From positions 1 to 24,865 of the forward strand of contig JAABRB010000009.1 of the NCBI GenBank assembly GCA_011391185.1: a DNA stretch of 24,865 nt, read 5' to 3'. Position 1 is the first letter of the stretch. Every line of letters starts with the position of its first letter. The notes beneath the pieces were generated by a model that was not told where the DNA came from, ran no database searches, and saw only the letters and a program-made list of their open reading frames with translations. The translations under genes and the position numbers were made by a program. Shown here piece by piece: positions 1-7,957 of the stretch. Source of the DNA: Betaproteobacteria bacterium (GTDB lineage Bacteria; Pseudomonadota; Gammaproteobacteria; Burkholderiales; SG8-39).

Positions 1-83
1 ACGGTACGGTCGGCGCGGCGCTCGAAATCGAGCGCGAGCTCGGCGTGCCAGCCTTGCAGGTGTACAGCTTCGCCCCGATGCAT
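1..83 (-). CDS. ureD: UreD urease accessory protein, N-terminal fragment
   Basis: An ATG at 83-81 on the minus strand opens a frame of 27 complete codons that runs off the window. The peptide reads MHRGEAVHLQGWHAELALDF, followed by ERRADRTV. The Trp-His-Ala-x-Leu-x-Leu-x-Phe-Glu-Arg pattern followed by Arg-Thr-Val is the usual N-terminus of UreD, the chaperone that helps load nickel into urease. The ATG lies 7 bases after the urtE stop codon, so it is probably co-transcribed with the urea transporter. This is the expected order in many proteobacteria, where urt genes run straight into ureD-ureABC. Only the start is visible, so the identification rests on a short motif plus context. Confidence 0.72.
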   Translation of the reverse strand, partial: MHRGEAVHLQGWHAELALDFERRADRT

Positions 84-90
84 GCGTCGA

Positions 91-783
91 TCATACTGCG
101 AGCAGCTCGCGCACGCCGTCCGCATCCATGTCGGCGCCGCGCCCGCGCGCGATGAATTCGCCCCGCTCCATGACGAGATACTGGTCGGCCAGCGAGCGCG
201 CAAAGTCGTAATACTGCTCGACGAGCAGGATCGCCATCTCGCCGGTCGCGGCAAGCGTGCGGATCACGCGCTCGATGTCCTTGATGATGGAAGGCTGGAT
301 CCCCTCGGTCGGCTCGTCGAGAATGAGAAGCTTTGGGCTCATGGCAAGTGCCCGGCCGATCGCCAGTTGCTGCTGCTGGCCGCCCGACAGATCGCCGCCG
401 CGACGCCGCAGCATTTCACTCAGGACCGGAAACATCTCGTAGACACGCTGCGGTATCGGCGTGCCCCGCGGCCGGGTGGCGAGGCCCATTGCCAGGTTCT
501 CTTCGACCGTAAGGCGTGGAAAAATCTCGCGGCCCTGCGGCACGTAGCCGATGCCGGCCCGTGCGCGGCGGAACGGCGGCGCGCCCGTGAGGTCGGTATC
601 GCCGAAGCGCACCGCGCCCGTGGCAGCCGGCACGAGTCCCATGAGCGTGCGCAGGAGCGTCGTCTTGCCCACCCCGTTGCGGCCAAGCAGCGCAATCACC
701 TTCCCGGCCGGCACGTCCAGCGCCACATTCCTCAGGATGTGGCTGCCGCCATAGTACTGATTGAGGTTGGTGACCGACAGCAT
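91..783 (-). CDS. urtE: Urea ABC transporter ATP-binding subunit UrtE
   Basis: A 230-residue ABC ATPase, one of two that power urea import through the UrtBC membrane channel. Visible motifs are Walker A GRNGVGKTT at residues 34-42, signature LSGGQ at 132-136 and Walker B LLILDEP at about 152-158. The switch position is VEQ rather than VEH, as is common in the LivF/UrtE branch. Length and N-terminal sequence (LNQYYGGSHILRNV) are typical for UrtE rather than LivF, and the position as last gene after urtD and just before ureD supports it. The start lies 2 bases after the urtD stop, so the operon is tightly packed. Confidence 0.95.
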   Translation of the reverse strand: MLSVTNLNQYYGGSHILRNVALDVPAGKVIALLGRNGVGKTTLLRTLMGLVPAATGAVRFGDTDLTGAPPFRRARAGIGYVPQGREIFPRLTVEENLAMGLATRPRGTPIPQRVYEMFPVLSEMLRRRGGDLSGGQQQQLAIGRALAMSPKLLILDEPTEGIQPSIIKDIERVIRTLAATGEMAILLVEQYYDFARSLADQYLVMERGEFIARGRGADMDADGVRELLAV

Positions 784-785
784 GC

Positions 786-1607
786 TCAGCGTCCCAGATA
801 TACCTCGATGACGCGGGGATCGTTCTGCACCGTGGTCATCGGACCTTCCGCAATCACCGTACCCTCGTGCAGCACCGTCACCTTGCGGGCGATGTGCGTC
901 ACGAACGCCATGTCGTGCTCCACCACCACCAGGGAGTGGTTGCCCGCAAGCGACAGGAAGAGCTCCGCGGTACGTTCGGTCTCGTCATCGCTCATGCCCG
1001 CGACCGGCTCGTCCAGCAGCAGCAGCTTGGGCTCCTGCATGAGCAGCATCCCGATCTCGAGCCACTGCTTCTGGCCGTGCGACAGCAGGCCCGCAGTGCG
1101 GTCCGCCGCGGCGTCGAGTCGAATGCGTCGCAACGTGTCGGATATCCGGTCCCGATCGTGGTCGGCGAGGCGTGCGAAAAGCGTCTTGCGTACACGCTTG
1201 TCGGCCTTCATCGAGAGCTCGAGATTCTCGAACACCGAGTGGTACTCGAAGATGGTCGGCTTCTGAAATTTTCGGCCGATCCCGGCATGCGCGATCTCGG
1301 CCTCGTTCATGCGCGCAAGATCGATGGTGTCGCCGAAAAACACGCTTCCCGTATCGGGTCGCGTCCGCCCGGTGATGACGTCCATCATCGTGGTCTTGCC
1401 GGCGCCGTTCGGGCCGATGACACAGCGGAGTTCCCCCACGTCGATGCTGAGCGAAAGGGTGTTGAGCGCCTTGAAACCGTCGAAGCTCACGCATATGCCG
1501 TCGAGAGAGAGAATCGTCCCGTGCGTGGTGTCGAGTCCGCCGGTCGCCACGTGGCCCAGCGAGGCGCCACTCCCGAGGCCCGTCGTCGCGTGGATTGCCC
1601 TGTTCAT
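786..1607 (-). CDS. urtD: Urea ABC transporter ATP-binding subunit UrtD
   Basis: A 273-residue ABC ATPase paired with UrtE. Walker A GPNGAGKTT lies at 65-73, signature LSHGQ at 175-179, Walker B LLLLDEP at 195-201 and the switch His at 231 (VVVEHD). LSHGQKQWLEIGM is characteristic of UrtD. I place the start at the ATG at 1607, giving a four-base ATGA overlap with the urtC stop. The open frame continues upstream through urtC, but that extension is an out-of-frame shadow with no family resemblance. The first 30 residues are poorly conserved, Gly/Ala-rich and probably unstructured. Confidence 0.95.
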   Translation of the reverse strand: MNRAIHATTGLGSGASLGHVATGGLDTTHGTILSLDGICVSFDGFKALNTLSLSIDVGELRCVIGPNGAGKTTMMDVITGRTRPDTGSVFFGDTIDLARMNEAEIAHAGIGRKFQKPTIFEYHSVFENLELSMKADKRVRKTLFARLADHDRDRISDTLRRIRLDAAADRTAGLLSHGQKQWLEIGMLLMQEPKLLLLDEPVAGMSDDETERTAELFLSLAGNHSLVVVEHDMAFVTHIARKVTVLHEGTVIAEGPMTTVQNDPRVIEVYLGR

Positions 1608-2746
1608 CCGGTTTTCTCCGGCACGGCTGCCGGCAGCGCGCGCCGCCCCGCCAGCGCCGCGCGCAGCTTCGTCGCCAGACCCACCACACCGTTGGGCATG
1701 AACAGCGTGACGAGGATGAATAGCAGCCCGAGAAAGAACAGCCAGTACTCGGGGAAGGCCTGCGTGAAAAAGCTCTTCGCGCCATTGACCAGTCCGGCGC
1801 CGACCACCGCGCCGACCAGCGTGCCACGCCCTCCGATCGCCACCCATATCGCAATCTCGATCGAGTTCGCGGGCGACATCTCGCCCGGGTTGATGATGCC
1901 GACCTGCGGCACATAGAGCGCGCCTGCCACCCCGCACAGCATCGCGGAGAATGTCCAGATCGCCAGCTTGAAGTGCATGGTGTTGTAGCCGCAGAACATC
2001 ACGCGCGGTTCCGCATCGCGTATGGCGGAGAGGACGCGGCCGAACTTCGAGGTCACGATCCAGCGCGCGACGAGGAGTGCGGCAATCAGGACGGCACCCG
2101 TGACCGCGAACAGCACAACGCGCGTCTCCGGAGTCGTGATGGGAATGCCGAGGATGCGCTTGAAATCGGTGAAACCGTTGTTGCCGCCGAATCCGGTGTC
2201 GTTGCGGAAGAAGAGCAGCATCGCGGCGAAGGTCAGGGCCTGCGTGATGATCGAGAAGTACACGCCCTTCACCCGCGATCGGAACGCGAAGTAGCCGAAC
2301 ACGTAGGCGAGCAGCCCGGGCACGGCCACCACCAGGAACATCGCCCAGAGGAAGCTGTCCGACCCCCACCAGTGCCACGGCAGGGTCTTCCAGTCGAGAA
2401 ACACCATGAAATCCGGAAGATCGGACTGATATTGCCCCTCGCGCCCGATCTGGCGCATGAGATACATGCCCATCGCGTAGCCGCCGAGTGCGAAGAACAG
2501 GCCATGCCCGAGCGAGAGGATTCCGCAGTATCCCCAGATCAGGTCCACCGCGAGCGCCAAGATCGCGTAGCACATGATCTTGCCGATCAGCGTCACCCAG
2601 TAGGTCGAGACGTGAAGCGGGCTCGTTTCGGGGACGGCGAGGTTGAGCAGCGGAACCAGCACCAGCAACACGATCGCGAACGCACCGATCGCGATCCAGC
2701 CCTTCGCGCCGTAGAGGCGCGTGACGGTCGAAGCGAGCGGTCCCAT
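1604..2746 (-). CDS. urtC: Urea ABC transporter permease UrtC
   Basis: A 380-residue branched-chain-type permease (LivM fold), the second membrane subunit of the urea importer. Hydrophobic segments include WIAIGAFAIVLLVLVPLLNLA near the N-terminus and VTLIGKIMCYAILALAVDLIWGYCGILSLGHG. The latter carries the conserved GxLSLGHG permease motif. The family loop GGRGTLVGAVVGAGLVN, where the ATPases dock, is also present. The start is the ATG at 2746, which shares one base with the urtB stop (TGATG). The end overlaps the urtD start by four bases. The open frame reaches further upstream only by running out of phase through urtB. Confidence 0.94.
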   Translation of the reverse strand: MGPLASTVTRLYGAKGWIAIGAFAIVLLVLVPLLNLAVPETSPLHVSTYWVTLIGKIMCYAILALAVDLIWGYCGILSLGHGLFFALGGYAMGMYLMRQIGREGQYQSDLPDFMVFLDWKTLPWHWWGSDSFLWAMFLVVAVPGLLAYVFGYFAFRSRVKGVYFSIITQALTFAAMLLFFRNDTGFGGNNGFTDFKRILGIPITTPETRVVLFAVTGAVLIAALLVARWIVTSKFGRVLSAIRDAEPRVMFCGYNTMHFKLAIWTFSAMLCGVAGALYVPQVGIINPGEMSPANSIEIAIWVAIGGRGTLVGAVVGAGLVNGAKSFFTQAFPEYWLFFLGLLFILVTLFMPNGVVGLATKLRAALAGRRALPAAVPEKTG

Positions 2747-4356
2747 CAGGCCTCCACCGCCCGGCCCTTGAGCGCGAACATGCCCTGCGGCCGGCGCTGA
2801 ATGAAGAAGATGATGAACACCAGCACGGCGATCTTCGCGATCACCGCGCCCGACCAGGACTCGATCAGCTTGTTGACCAGACCGAGCACAAGCGCCGCGT
2901 AGATCGTACCGGCGAGTTGTCCGACGCCGCCGAACACGACGACCATGAACGAGTCGACGATGTAGCCCTGACCGAGATCCGGTCCGACGTTGCCGATCTG
3001 CGACAACGCGCACCCTGCGAGCCCGGCAATGCCCGCGCCGAGCCCGAATGCCCAGGTATCCACGCGCGAGGTCGGGACGCCCACGCAGGACGCCATGGCC
3101 CGGTTCTGTGTCACACCGCGAATGAACAGCCCGAGCCGCGTGCGTGTGAGCAGGAGCCAGATTCCGGTCACCACCGCCGCGGCGAAGAAGACGATGACGA
3201 TGCGGTTCCACGGCAGCACGAGGTTGGACAGGACCTGGACGCCGCCGGACATGAACGCCGGGTTCTCGACCTGCACATTCTGCGCGCCGAAAGTGGTGCG
3301 TACTGCCTGGATCAGCACCAGGCTGATACCCCAGGTTGCGAGGAGCGTTTCGAGCGGACGGCCATACAGCCAGCGAATTACCGTGCGCTCGAGAACCATC
3401 CCGACCGCTGCCGCGACCGCGAAGGAGACCGGAACGGCGCACGCGATGTACCAGTTGAAGGAATCGGGCGCGTGCGCGCGAAAGAAATTCTGCACGACGT
3501 AGGTCGCGTAGGCGCCCACCATGATGAGCTCGCCGTGCGCCATGTTGATGACGCCCATCAGCCCGTAAGTGATGGCAAGCCCAAGCGCCGCAAGCAGCAG
3601 GATCGAGCCGAGTGACACTCCCGCGAACAGCAGCCCGAGTCGTTCGCCCCATTCGAGCCGACCCTCGATAGCTTGCAGGCTCTGACGCGCTTCGAGTCGC
3701 AAGGCCGCGTCGGGTTCGGCGAAATCGCCGTCCGGCTTCGTCGCGACGATGGGCAGCAGCAGGGTCTTGATGCTCGGGTTGCTCGACTGCCCGAGCATGC
3801 GGATTGCCTCCAGGCGGATAGCGCGGTCCGAATCGCGGAGTTCGATAGTGGCCTGCGCCATCTCCAGCAGTGGCCGGATTTCCGCGTCCTGCTCCTCGCC
3901 CAGCGCTTTGCGGATGAGGGGCAGCATGGCCTGGTCCGCGCCGCCAGTGAGCTCCCGTGCCGCCGCCAGCCGCACATCGCGATTCGGAGCTCGCAATCTC
4001 AGGGCGGCAAGCGCCTGCCCGATCTCGCGCCGCAGACGATTGTTGGCGATCACCTCTTCGCGCTCTGCCGGCAGCGGCGTGATGGCCGAGCCTGTCAGCG
4101 CGTCGGTCGCAGTGTCGCCGATGACGATGAGCACCCGCTTCCCTGCGGTCTGGAGCAGGCCGTCGGCAAGCGCAGCGAGGACCGGCGCGGCGCGCGGATC
4201 GCCTTCGGCGACGAGCACCGCGATCGCCGCGAGCTTCTCGCTGGTGTCACCGAAACCGAGCTTTTCGACCGCCGCTCGATCGATGGCGGCCGCCGGGGTG
4301 GCGAACACCGCCATTGCGGCGATCAGCATCGATAAGAATGTACGGAGCAGATACAT
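2746..4356 (-). CDS. urtB: Urea ABC transporter permease UrtB
   Basis: A 536-residue permease. It begins with a hydrophobic signal-like segment (YLLRTFLSMLIAAMAVFATPAAA, residues 2-24). A roughly 200-residue, Ala/Leu/Glu-rich, helical-repeat-like region follows before the LivH-type membrane domain, which starts near GLLFAGVSLGSILLLAALGLAITYGLMGVINMAHGE. The long N-terminal extension is normal for UrtB and separates it from LivH. INMAHGELIMVGAY is the usual permease motif. The ATG at 4356 has no clear Shine-Dalgarno and sits 7 bases from a strong hairpin, so its translation may depend on coupling or RNA processing. An alternative start is Met10, which would shorten the signal segment. Confidence 0.94.
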   Translation of the reverse strand: MYLLRTFLSMLIAAMAVFATPAAAIDRAAVEKLGFGDTSEKLAAIAVLVAEGDPRAAPVLAALADGLLQTAGKRVLIVIGDTATDALTGSAITPLPAEREEVIANNRLRREIGQALAALRLRAPNRDVRLAAARELTGGADQAMLPLIRKALGEEQDAEIRPLLEMAQATIELRDSDRAIRLEAIRMLGQSSNPSIKTLLLPIVATKPDGDFAEPDAALRLEARQSLQAIEGRLEWGERLGLLFAGVSLGSILLLAALGLAITYGLMGVINMAHGELIMVGAYATYVVQNFFRAHAPDSFNWYIACAVPVSFAVAAAVGMVLERTVIRWLYGRPLETLLATWGISLVLIQAVRTTFGAQNVQVENPAFMSGGVQVLSNLVLPWNRIVIVFFAAAVVTGIWLLLTRTRLGLFIRGVTQNRAMASCVGVPTSRVDTWAFGLGAGIAGLAGCALSQIGNVGPDLGQGYIVDSFMVVVFGGVGQLAGTIYAALVLGLVNKLIESWSGAVIAKIAVLVFIIFFIQRRPQGMFALKGRAVEA

Positions 4357-4362
4357 ATAAGA

Positions 4363-4388
4363 ACCGGGGCCGCGCTGGCGGCCCCGGT
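4363..4388 (-). terminator. 11-bp GC hairpin between urtA and urtB
   Basis: A perfect inverted repeat, ACCGGGGCCGC (4363-4373) and GCGGCCCCGGT (4378-4388), with a four-base loop. On the transcribed minus strand it is followed by TTCTTAT, a weak U-rich tail. It lies 19 bases past the urtA stop and 6 bases before the urtB ATG. Such hairpins after a binding-protein gene usually give partial termination or protect the upstream mRNA, so that the binding protein is made in excess of the membrane subunits. Which of these applies is inferred. Confidence 0.75.
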
Positions 4389-4407
4389 CCCGATCGACGT
4401 ATCGCCG

Positions 4408-5694
4408 TTACATCTTCTTTTCTGCCATGAGAGCGGGTTCGTCCTTCTTCTTATCGTTGCCCGCGATGTACGGGCTCCACGGCTGCGCCTTGACCGGACC
4501 CTTGGTCTTCCAGACGACGTTGAACTGTCCGTCGGCCTTGATCTCGCCGATGAACACGGCCTTGTGAAGGTGGTGGTTCTTCGCGTCCATCGTCGATACG
4601 ATGCCCGACGGGGCGATGAACGTCTGGCCACCCATTGCCGAGCTGACCTCGACCACATTGAAGGTCTTCGCCTTCTCGACCGCCTGTTTCCACATGTAGA
4701 TGCCGATGTAGGTCGCTTCCATCGGGTCGTTCGTGAGGGGCTTGTCCTTGTGACCGGGGATGTTCTTCGCCTTTGCGTAGGCGGCCCACTTCTTCGTGAA
4801 CGCGTCGTTGGCGGGGGCCTTGATCGACATGAAGTAGTTCCAGGCGGCGAGATGGCCGACGAGCGGCTTGGTATCGACGCCACGGAGCTCCTCTTCGCCG
4901 ACCGAGAAGGCGACCACCGGAACGTCGGTCGCCTTCAGTCCCTGGTTGCCGAGCTCCTTGTAGAACGGCACGTTGGAGTCGCCATTGATGGTCGAGACCA
5001 CTGCCGTCTTTCCACCGGCGGAGAATTTCTTGATATTCGCCACGATGGTCTGGTAGTCGGCGTGACCGAACGGGGTGTAGACCTCCTCGATGTCCTTGTC
5101 GGCGACGCCCTTGGACTTGAGGAACGCGCGCAGGATCTTGTTGGTCGTGCGCGGGTAGACGTAGTCCGTGCCGAGCAGGATCCAGCGCTTGGCACCGCCG
5201 CCGTCCGCGCTCATCAAGTACTCGACCGCCGGGATCGCCTGCTGATTCGGCGCGGCGCCGGTGTAGAACACATTCCGGGAGATCTCCTCGCCTTCATACT
5301 GAACCGGATAGAAGAGCAAACTGTTCAGCTCCTCGAACACCGGCAGCACCGATTTGCGCGAGACCGAGGTCCAGCACCCGAACACGACGGCGACCTTGTC
5401 CTGGGAGACGAGCTGGCGGGCCTTTTCCGCGAAGAGCGGCCAGTTCGACGCGGGATCGACAACCACGGGCTCGATCTTGTAGCCCATCACGCCGCCCTGG
5501 GCGTTGATCTCGTCGAACGCCATCAGGGCGACATCCTTCAGCACGGTCTCGCTGATGGCCATCGTGCCGGACAGGGAATGCAGCACGCCAACCTTCACGG
5601 TCTTGCCCTGCGCATGTACGGCCGGTGATCCCAGCCCAATGGTTGCGACCGCCGCCGCCAGCGCGAGCGATTTGGTAAATGTTCGCCGTCTCAT
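4408..5694 (-). CDS. urtA: Urea ABC transporter substrate-binding protein UrtA
   Basis: A 428-residue periplasmic binding protein that captures urea for the UrtBCDE importer. A signal peptide is clear: MRRRTFTKSL followed by a hydrophobic stretch ending AVHA, with cleavage likely after residue 28. The mature protein starts KVGVLHSLSGTMAISET, the usual type-1 fold opening. The frame is open for another 33 codons upstream. The ATG at 5694 is preferred because AAAAAGGAG lies just upstream and the signal peptide begins there. It is the first gene of the operon, behind a sigma-54 promoter. The protein ends in EKKM without unusual features. Confidence 0.95.
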   Translation of the reverse strand: MRRRTFTKSLALAAAVATIGLGSPAVHAQGKTVKVGVLHSLSGTMAISETVLKDVALMAFDEINAQGGVMGYKIEPVVVDPASNWPLFAEKARQLVSQDKVAVVFGCWTSVSRKSVLPVFEELNSLLFYPVQYEGEEISRNVFYTGAAPNQQAIPAVEYLMSADGGGAKRWILLGTDYVYPRTTNKILRAFLKSKGVADKDIEEVYTPFGHADYQTIVANIKKFSAGGKTAVVSTINGDSNVPFYKELGNQGLKATDVPVVAFSVGEEELRGVDTKPLVGHLAAWNYFMSIKAPANDAFTKKWAAYAKAKNIPGHKDKPLTNDPMEATYIGIYMWKQAVEKAKTFNVVEVSSAMGGQTFIAPSGIVSTMDAKNHHLHKAVFIGEIKADGQFNVVWKTKGPVKAQPWSPYIAGNDKKKDEPALMAEKKM

Positions 5695-5720
5695 CACATC
5701 TCCTTTTTGCAGGTTGGTCA

Positions 5721-5743
5721 GCCACGGCCATTTCAGCCGTGGC
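5721..5743 (-). promoter_or_regulatory. Hairpin in the urtA 5' leader
   Basis: A perfect 8-bp inverted repeat, GCCACGGC (5721-5728) and GCCGTGGC (5736-5743), with a 7-base loop. It lies between the sigma-54 promoter and the ribosome binding site, 26 bases from the urtA ATG. There is no U-run after it, so it is unlikely to be a simple terminator. It may stabilise the mRNA or modulate translation. The role is inferred. Confidence 0.5.
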
Positions 5744-5776
5744 GCGGCAAGCGTGTGTCTGCCTGCGAGCGTTGAC

Positions 5777-5792
5777 AGCAACGACCGTGCCA
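5777..5792 (-). promoter_or_regulatory. Sigma-54 (-24/-12) promoter of urtA
   Basis: On the minus strand the sequence reads TGGCACGGTCGTTGCT. This is an exact match to the sigma-54 consensus TGGCACG-N4-TTGC(A/T), with the invariant GG and GC spaced by ten bases. It faces urtA. The predicted start of transcription near 5766 leaves a leader of about 70 bases. Sigma-54 control of urea uptake under nitrogen limitation through NtrC is well established in other proteobacteria. Here it is inferred from the site. Confidence 0.88.
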
Positions 5793-5868
5793 CACCGGGC
5801 GCGACGGACTATCACTTTGATTGCACGGGACAAGCCGACTATTTCGGCACGCGACGGCGGCACGCCGC

Positions 5869-5907
5869 GTGCACCATTTCAGGCACCCGCGCATCGTTTC
5901 GGTGCAC
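5869..5907. promoter_or_regulatory. Possible NtrC-type enhancer half-sites
   Basis: A 7-bp inverted repeat, GTGCACC (5869-5875) and GGTGCAC (5901-5907), lies about 77-115 bases upstream of the urtA -24 element, the usual enhancer distance. The TGCACC/GGTGCA halves resemble NtrC half-sites. The gap of 25 bases is wider than the 4-5 bases of the classical site, so it is only a candidate. The rest of the region between rpoS and the promoter shows nothing else clear. Confidence 0.3.
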
Positions 5908-5956
5908 AAGCTGGGGCGGCGCACCTGAACGGTGAGGTACGCGGCGAATTGCGGAG

Positions 5957-6937
5957 TTAGAGCAACAGCTCTTTCGAAAGCCCGCGGCGCTGCAGGATTT
6001 TGCGCAGCTGGGCGAGCGCCTCGAGCTGAATCTGGCGCACGCGCTCGCGGGTCACGCCGAGCGATACCGAGAGGTGCTCGAGCGTGACGACCTCGGCGCC
6101 GTTCAGACCGAAGCGTCGCTCGATCACGGTGCGCTGCTTCGTATTGAGCTGCGCCATCCATTCGCGCACCAGATCCTCGATTTCGGTGGTCGCGAGATGC
6201 GCTTCCGGCGCGGCGGCGGACTCGTCGGCGATCGATTCGCCGATCGAGAACATGGGGTCGATGTCGAGCGGTGCGTCGAGCGAGGCAATATGCTCGCCGT
6301 GCGAAAGGATGCGCCGGACGTCCTCCGCAGGCCGGCCGAGGAGGTGGGCGATGTCCTCGACGCGCGGCGGGCGGTCGCCGTGCATCTCCAGGTAACGCCG
6401 CGCGCGCAGCACGGTGTTCATTTCCTTGATGATGTGCACCGGCAGGCGGATCGTACGCGCCTGATTCATGATCGCACGTTCGACATTCTGGCGAATCCAC
6501 CAGGTGGCATAGGTGGAAAATCGGAAGCCGCGCTCCGGATCGAACTTCTCCAGCGCGTGCATCAGCCCGAGATTCCCCTCCTCGATGAGATCGAGCAGCG
6601 GTACGCCGCGGTTGATGTATTGCTTGGCGACGTTCACGACGAGCCGCAGGTTGTGCTCGATCATCTTCTGCCGCGCGTTGAAGTCGCCGCCCACGGTGAA
6701 CCGCGCATAGCGCCGCTCCTCCTCGACCGTCAGCAGCGGCCTGAGGCCGATCTCGTGCAGATAGATCTGCGTTACGTCCGAGAGGTGCTCACCTGCTCCG
6801 GGCATCGCCTCCTCCACGGCGTCTTGCGCGCCTGCTTCCGCCGCCGCGCGCGCGTCCCCGGCTTCGGATTCCTCGTCCGCCTGCTCGTGTTCCTCGTCCT
6901 CGCGCGCGTCGTCGGGCGGGACGGGGTCTGAGGTCAT
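5957..6937 (-). CDS. rpoS: RNA polymerase sigma factor RpoS
   Basis: A 326-residue sigma-70 family factor for stationary phase and general stress. An acidic, low-complexity N-terminus (residues 1-50) is followed by region 1.2 (DVTQIYLHEIGLRPLLTVEEE, 54-74). Region 2 carries the -10-binding helix FSTYATWWIRQ (140-150), and region 4 has the HTH VTLEHLSVSLGVTRERVRQIQ (284-304). Region 2 reads NLRLVVNVAKQYINRGVPLLDLIEEGNLGLMHALEKFDP, which fits RpoS rather than RpoD or RpoH. The protein is the expected length and lacks the long RpoD region 1.1. The ATG overlaps the nlpD stop by four bases. As in related bacteria, an extra promoter inside nlpD is likely, but I could not identify one. Confidence 0.96.
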   Translation of the reverse strand: MTSDPVPPDDAREDEEHEQADEESEAGDARAAAEAGAQDAVEEAMPGAGEHLSDVTQIYLHEIGLRPLLTVEEERRYARFTVGGDFNARQKMIEHNLRLVVNVAKQYINRGVPLLDLIEEGNLGLMHALEKFDPERGFRFSTYATWWIRQNVERAIMNQARTIRLPVHIIKEMNTVLRARRYLEMHGDRPPRVEDIAHLLGRPAEDVRRILSHGEHIASLDAPLDIDPMFSIGESIADESAAAPEAHLATTEIEDLVREWMAQLNTKQRTVIERRFGLNGAEVVTLEHLSVSLGVTRERVRQIQLEALAQLRKILQRRGLSKELLL

Positions 6938-7956
6938 GGCCGTCCGGGCAGGAGCTGTTCCGGGTCCACGGTTTTGCCGAGCCGGCGGATCTCGAAGTGC
7001 AGGCGGGGATTCGCGCCGCTTGCGCCGCTCGTGCCCATCTCGGCAATCTTCTGGCCCTTCGCGACGGTCTGCTTCTCCTTGACCAGGATCGCGCTGTTGT
7101 GAGCATAGACGGACAGGTACTCGTCACGATGCTTCACGATGATGAGCTTGCCGTAGCTCGGCAGGCCCTCGCCGCTGTAGACCACCGTTCCGGCCGCCGA
7201 CGCGTAGACCGGCTCGCCGAGCTTGCCGGCGATCGCAACGCCTTTTCCGCCGCTCTCCTTGAAGGTGCCGACGATCTTCCCGGCTGCCGGCCAGGCCCAG
7301 ATCCCATCGCCGCCGCCGGATGCACCCGGCGCGGCCGGCAGAGTCGTGGCGGCCGGCTTCTCGGGCACGGGCGTCGGCTGGGCTGCCGGACGAGCGTCCT
7401 CCTCGCGGCGAAGCAATGCCAGATTCTGCTCGGAATACGGCAGCTTGACGGCCTTCGGCCCGGTCTTCAAACCCGGAGTCCCCGGAGTCCCTACAGCCGG
7501 AGTACCTGACGTTGCGGCAGACGGCGGCGGCGCCGCTCCGGGCGGCGGAGCGCCCGTTGCGCCGAGCGGTCGCCCCTCGACCGGCGCCGTGGTGGCGATG
7601 GGATTGACGGACACCGAGCCGGAGGCGGCACCCACGGATGCGCCGGAGCCGGTCTGCGGCCGACTCAGCGCCAGCACCTGCCCGACGCGCAAGCTGCTCG
7701 GGTCGCTGATGTTGTTGATTGCCGCCAGTTCGCGGTGGTCGACGCCGTTCATGACCGCGATGCTGTATAGCGTGTCGCCGCGCTTCACCACGTAGGTGGG
7801 CGATCGCCCGCCGGTCCCGGATCGGGCCAGCCCCGAATCCACCTCCAGCGGCTGCGACGTCTGCCGCTCCACGACCGGTGCCGGGGTTCGGGTTGCACAG
7901 CCTGCGACGATCAGGCCGGTCAACACCCATGCACTCCAGGCAATCGCGCGAATCAT
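6934..7956 (-). CDS. nlpD: NlpD-type outer-membrane lipoprotein, amidase activator
   Basis: A 340-residue lipoprotein. The lipobox LIVAGC places the lipidated Cys at residue 20. A LysM peptidoglycan-binding motif (YVVKRGDTLYSIAVMNG to VGQVLALS) covers roughly 55-98. A Pro/Ala/Gly-rich linker follows, then a LytM/M23 domain at the C-terminus (GVAIAGKLGEPVYASAAGTVVYSG to LHFEIRRLGKTVDPEQLLP). The usual zinc-binding H/D of the first LytM motif is missing (KGVAIAG). This is as expected for NlpD, which activates an amidase for septal cell-wall splitting instead of cutting peptidoglycan. The ATG at 7956 is preferred over an upstream start at 7998 because it has AAAGG in front and gives a proper lipoprotein signal. 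Confidence 0.93.
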   Translation of the reverse strand: MIRAIAWSAWVLTGLIVAGCATRTPAPVVERQTSQPLEVDSGLARSGTGGRSPTYVVKRGDTLYSIAVMNGVDHRELAAINNISDPSSLRVGQVLALSRPQTGSGASVGAASGSVSVNPIATTAPVEGRPLGATGAPPPGAAPPPSAATSGTPAVGTPGTPGLKTGPKAVKLPYSEQNLALLRREEDARPAAQPTPVPEKPAATTLPAAPGASGGGDGIWAWPAAGKIVGTFKESGGKGVAIAGKLGEPVYASAAGTVVYSGEGLPSYGKLIIVKHRDEYLSVYAHNSAILVKEKQTVAKGQKIAEMGTSGASGANPRLHFEIRRLGKTVDPEQLLPGRP

Positions 7957-7957
7957 T

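Noticed and set aside
82..1266. 394-codon frame on the plus strand
   Set aside because: Antisense to urtE and urtD; no domains.
1973..2800. 275-codon plus-strand frame with Glu/His-rich product
   Set aside because: Antisense to urtC; the composition is a mirror of membrane-protein codons.
6934..7956. Active LytM peptidase
   Set aside because: The first zinc-binding motif lacks its His and Asp, so an activator role is more likely.
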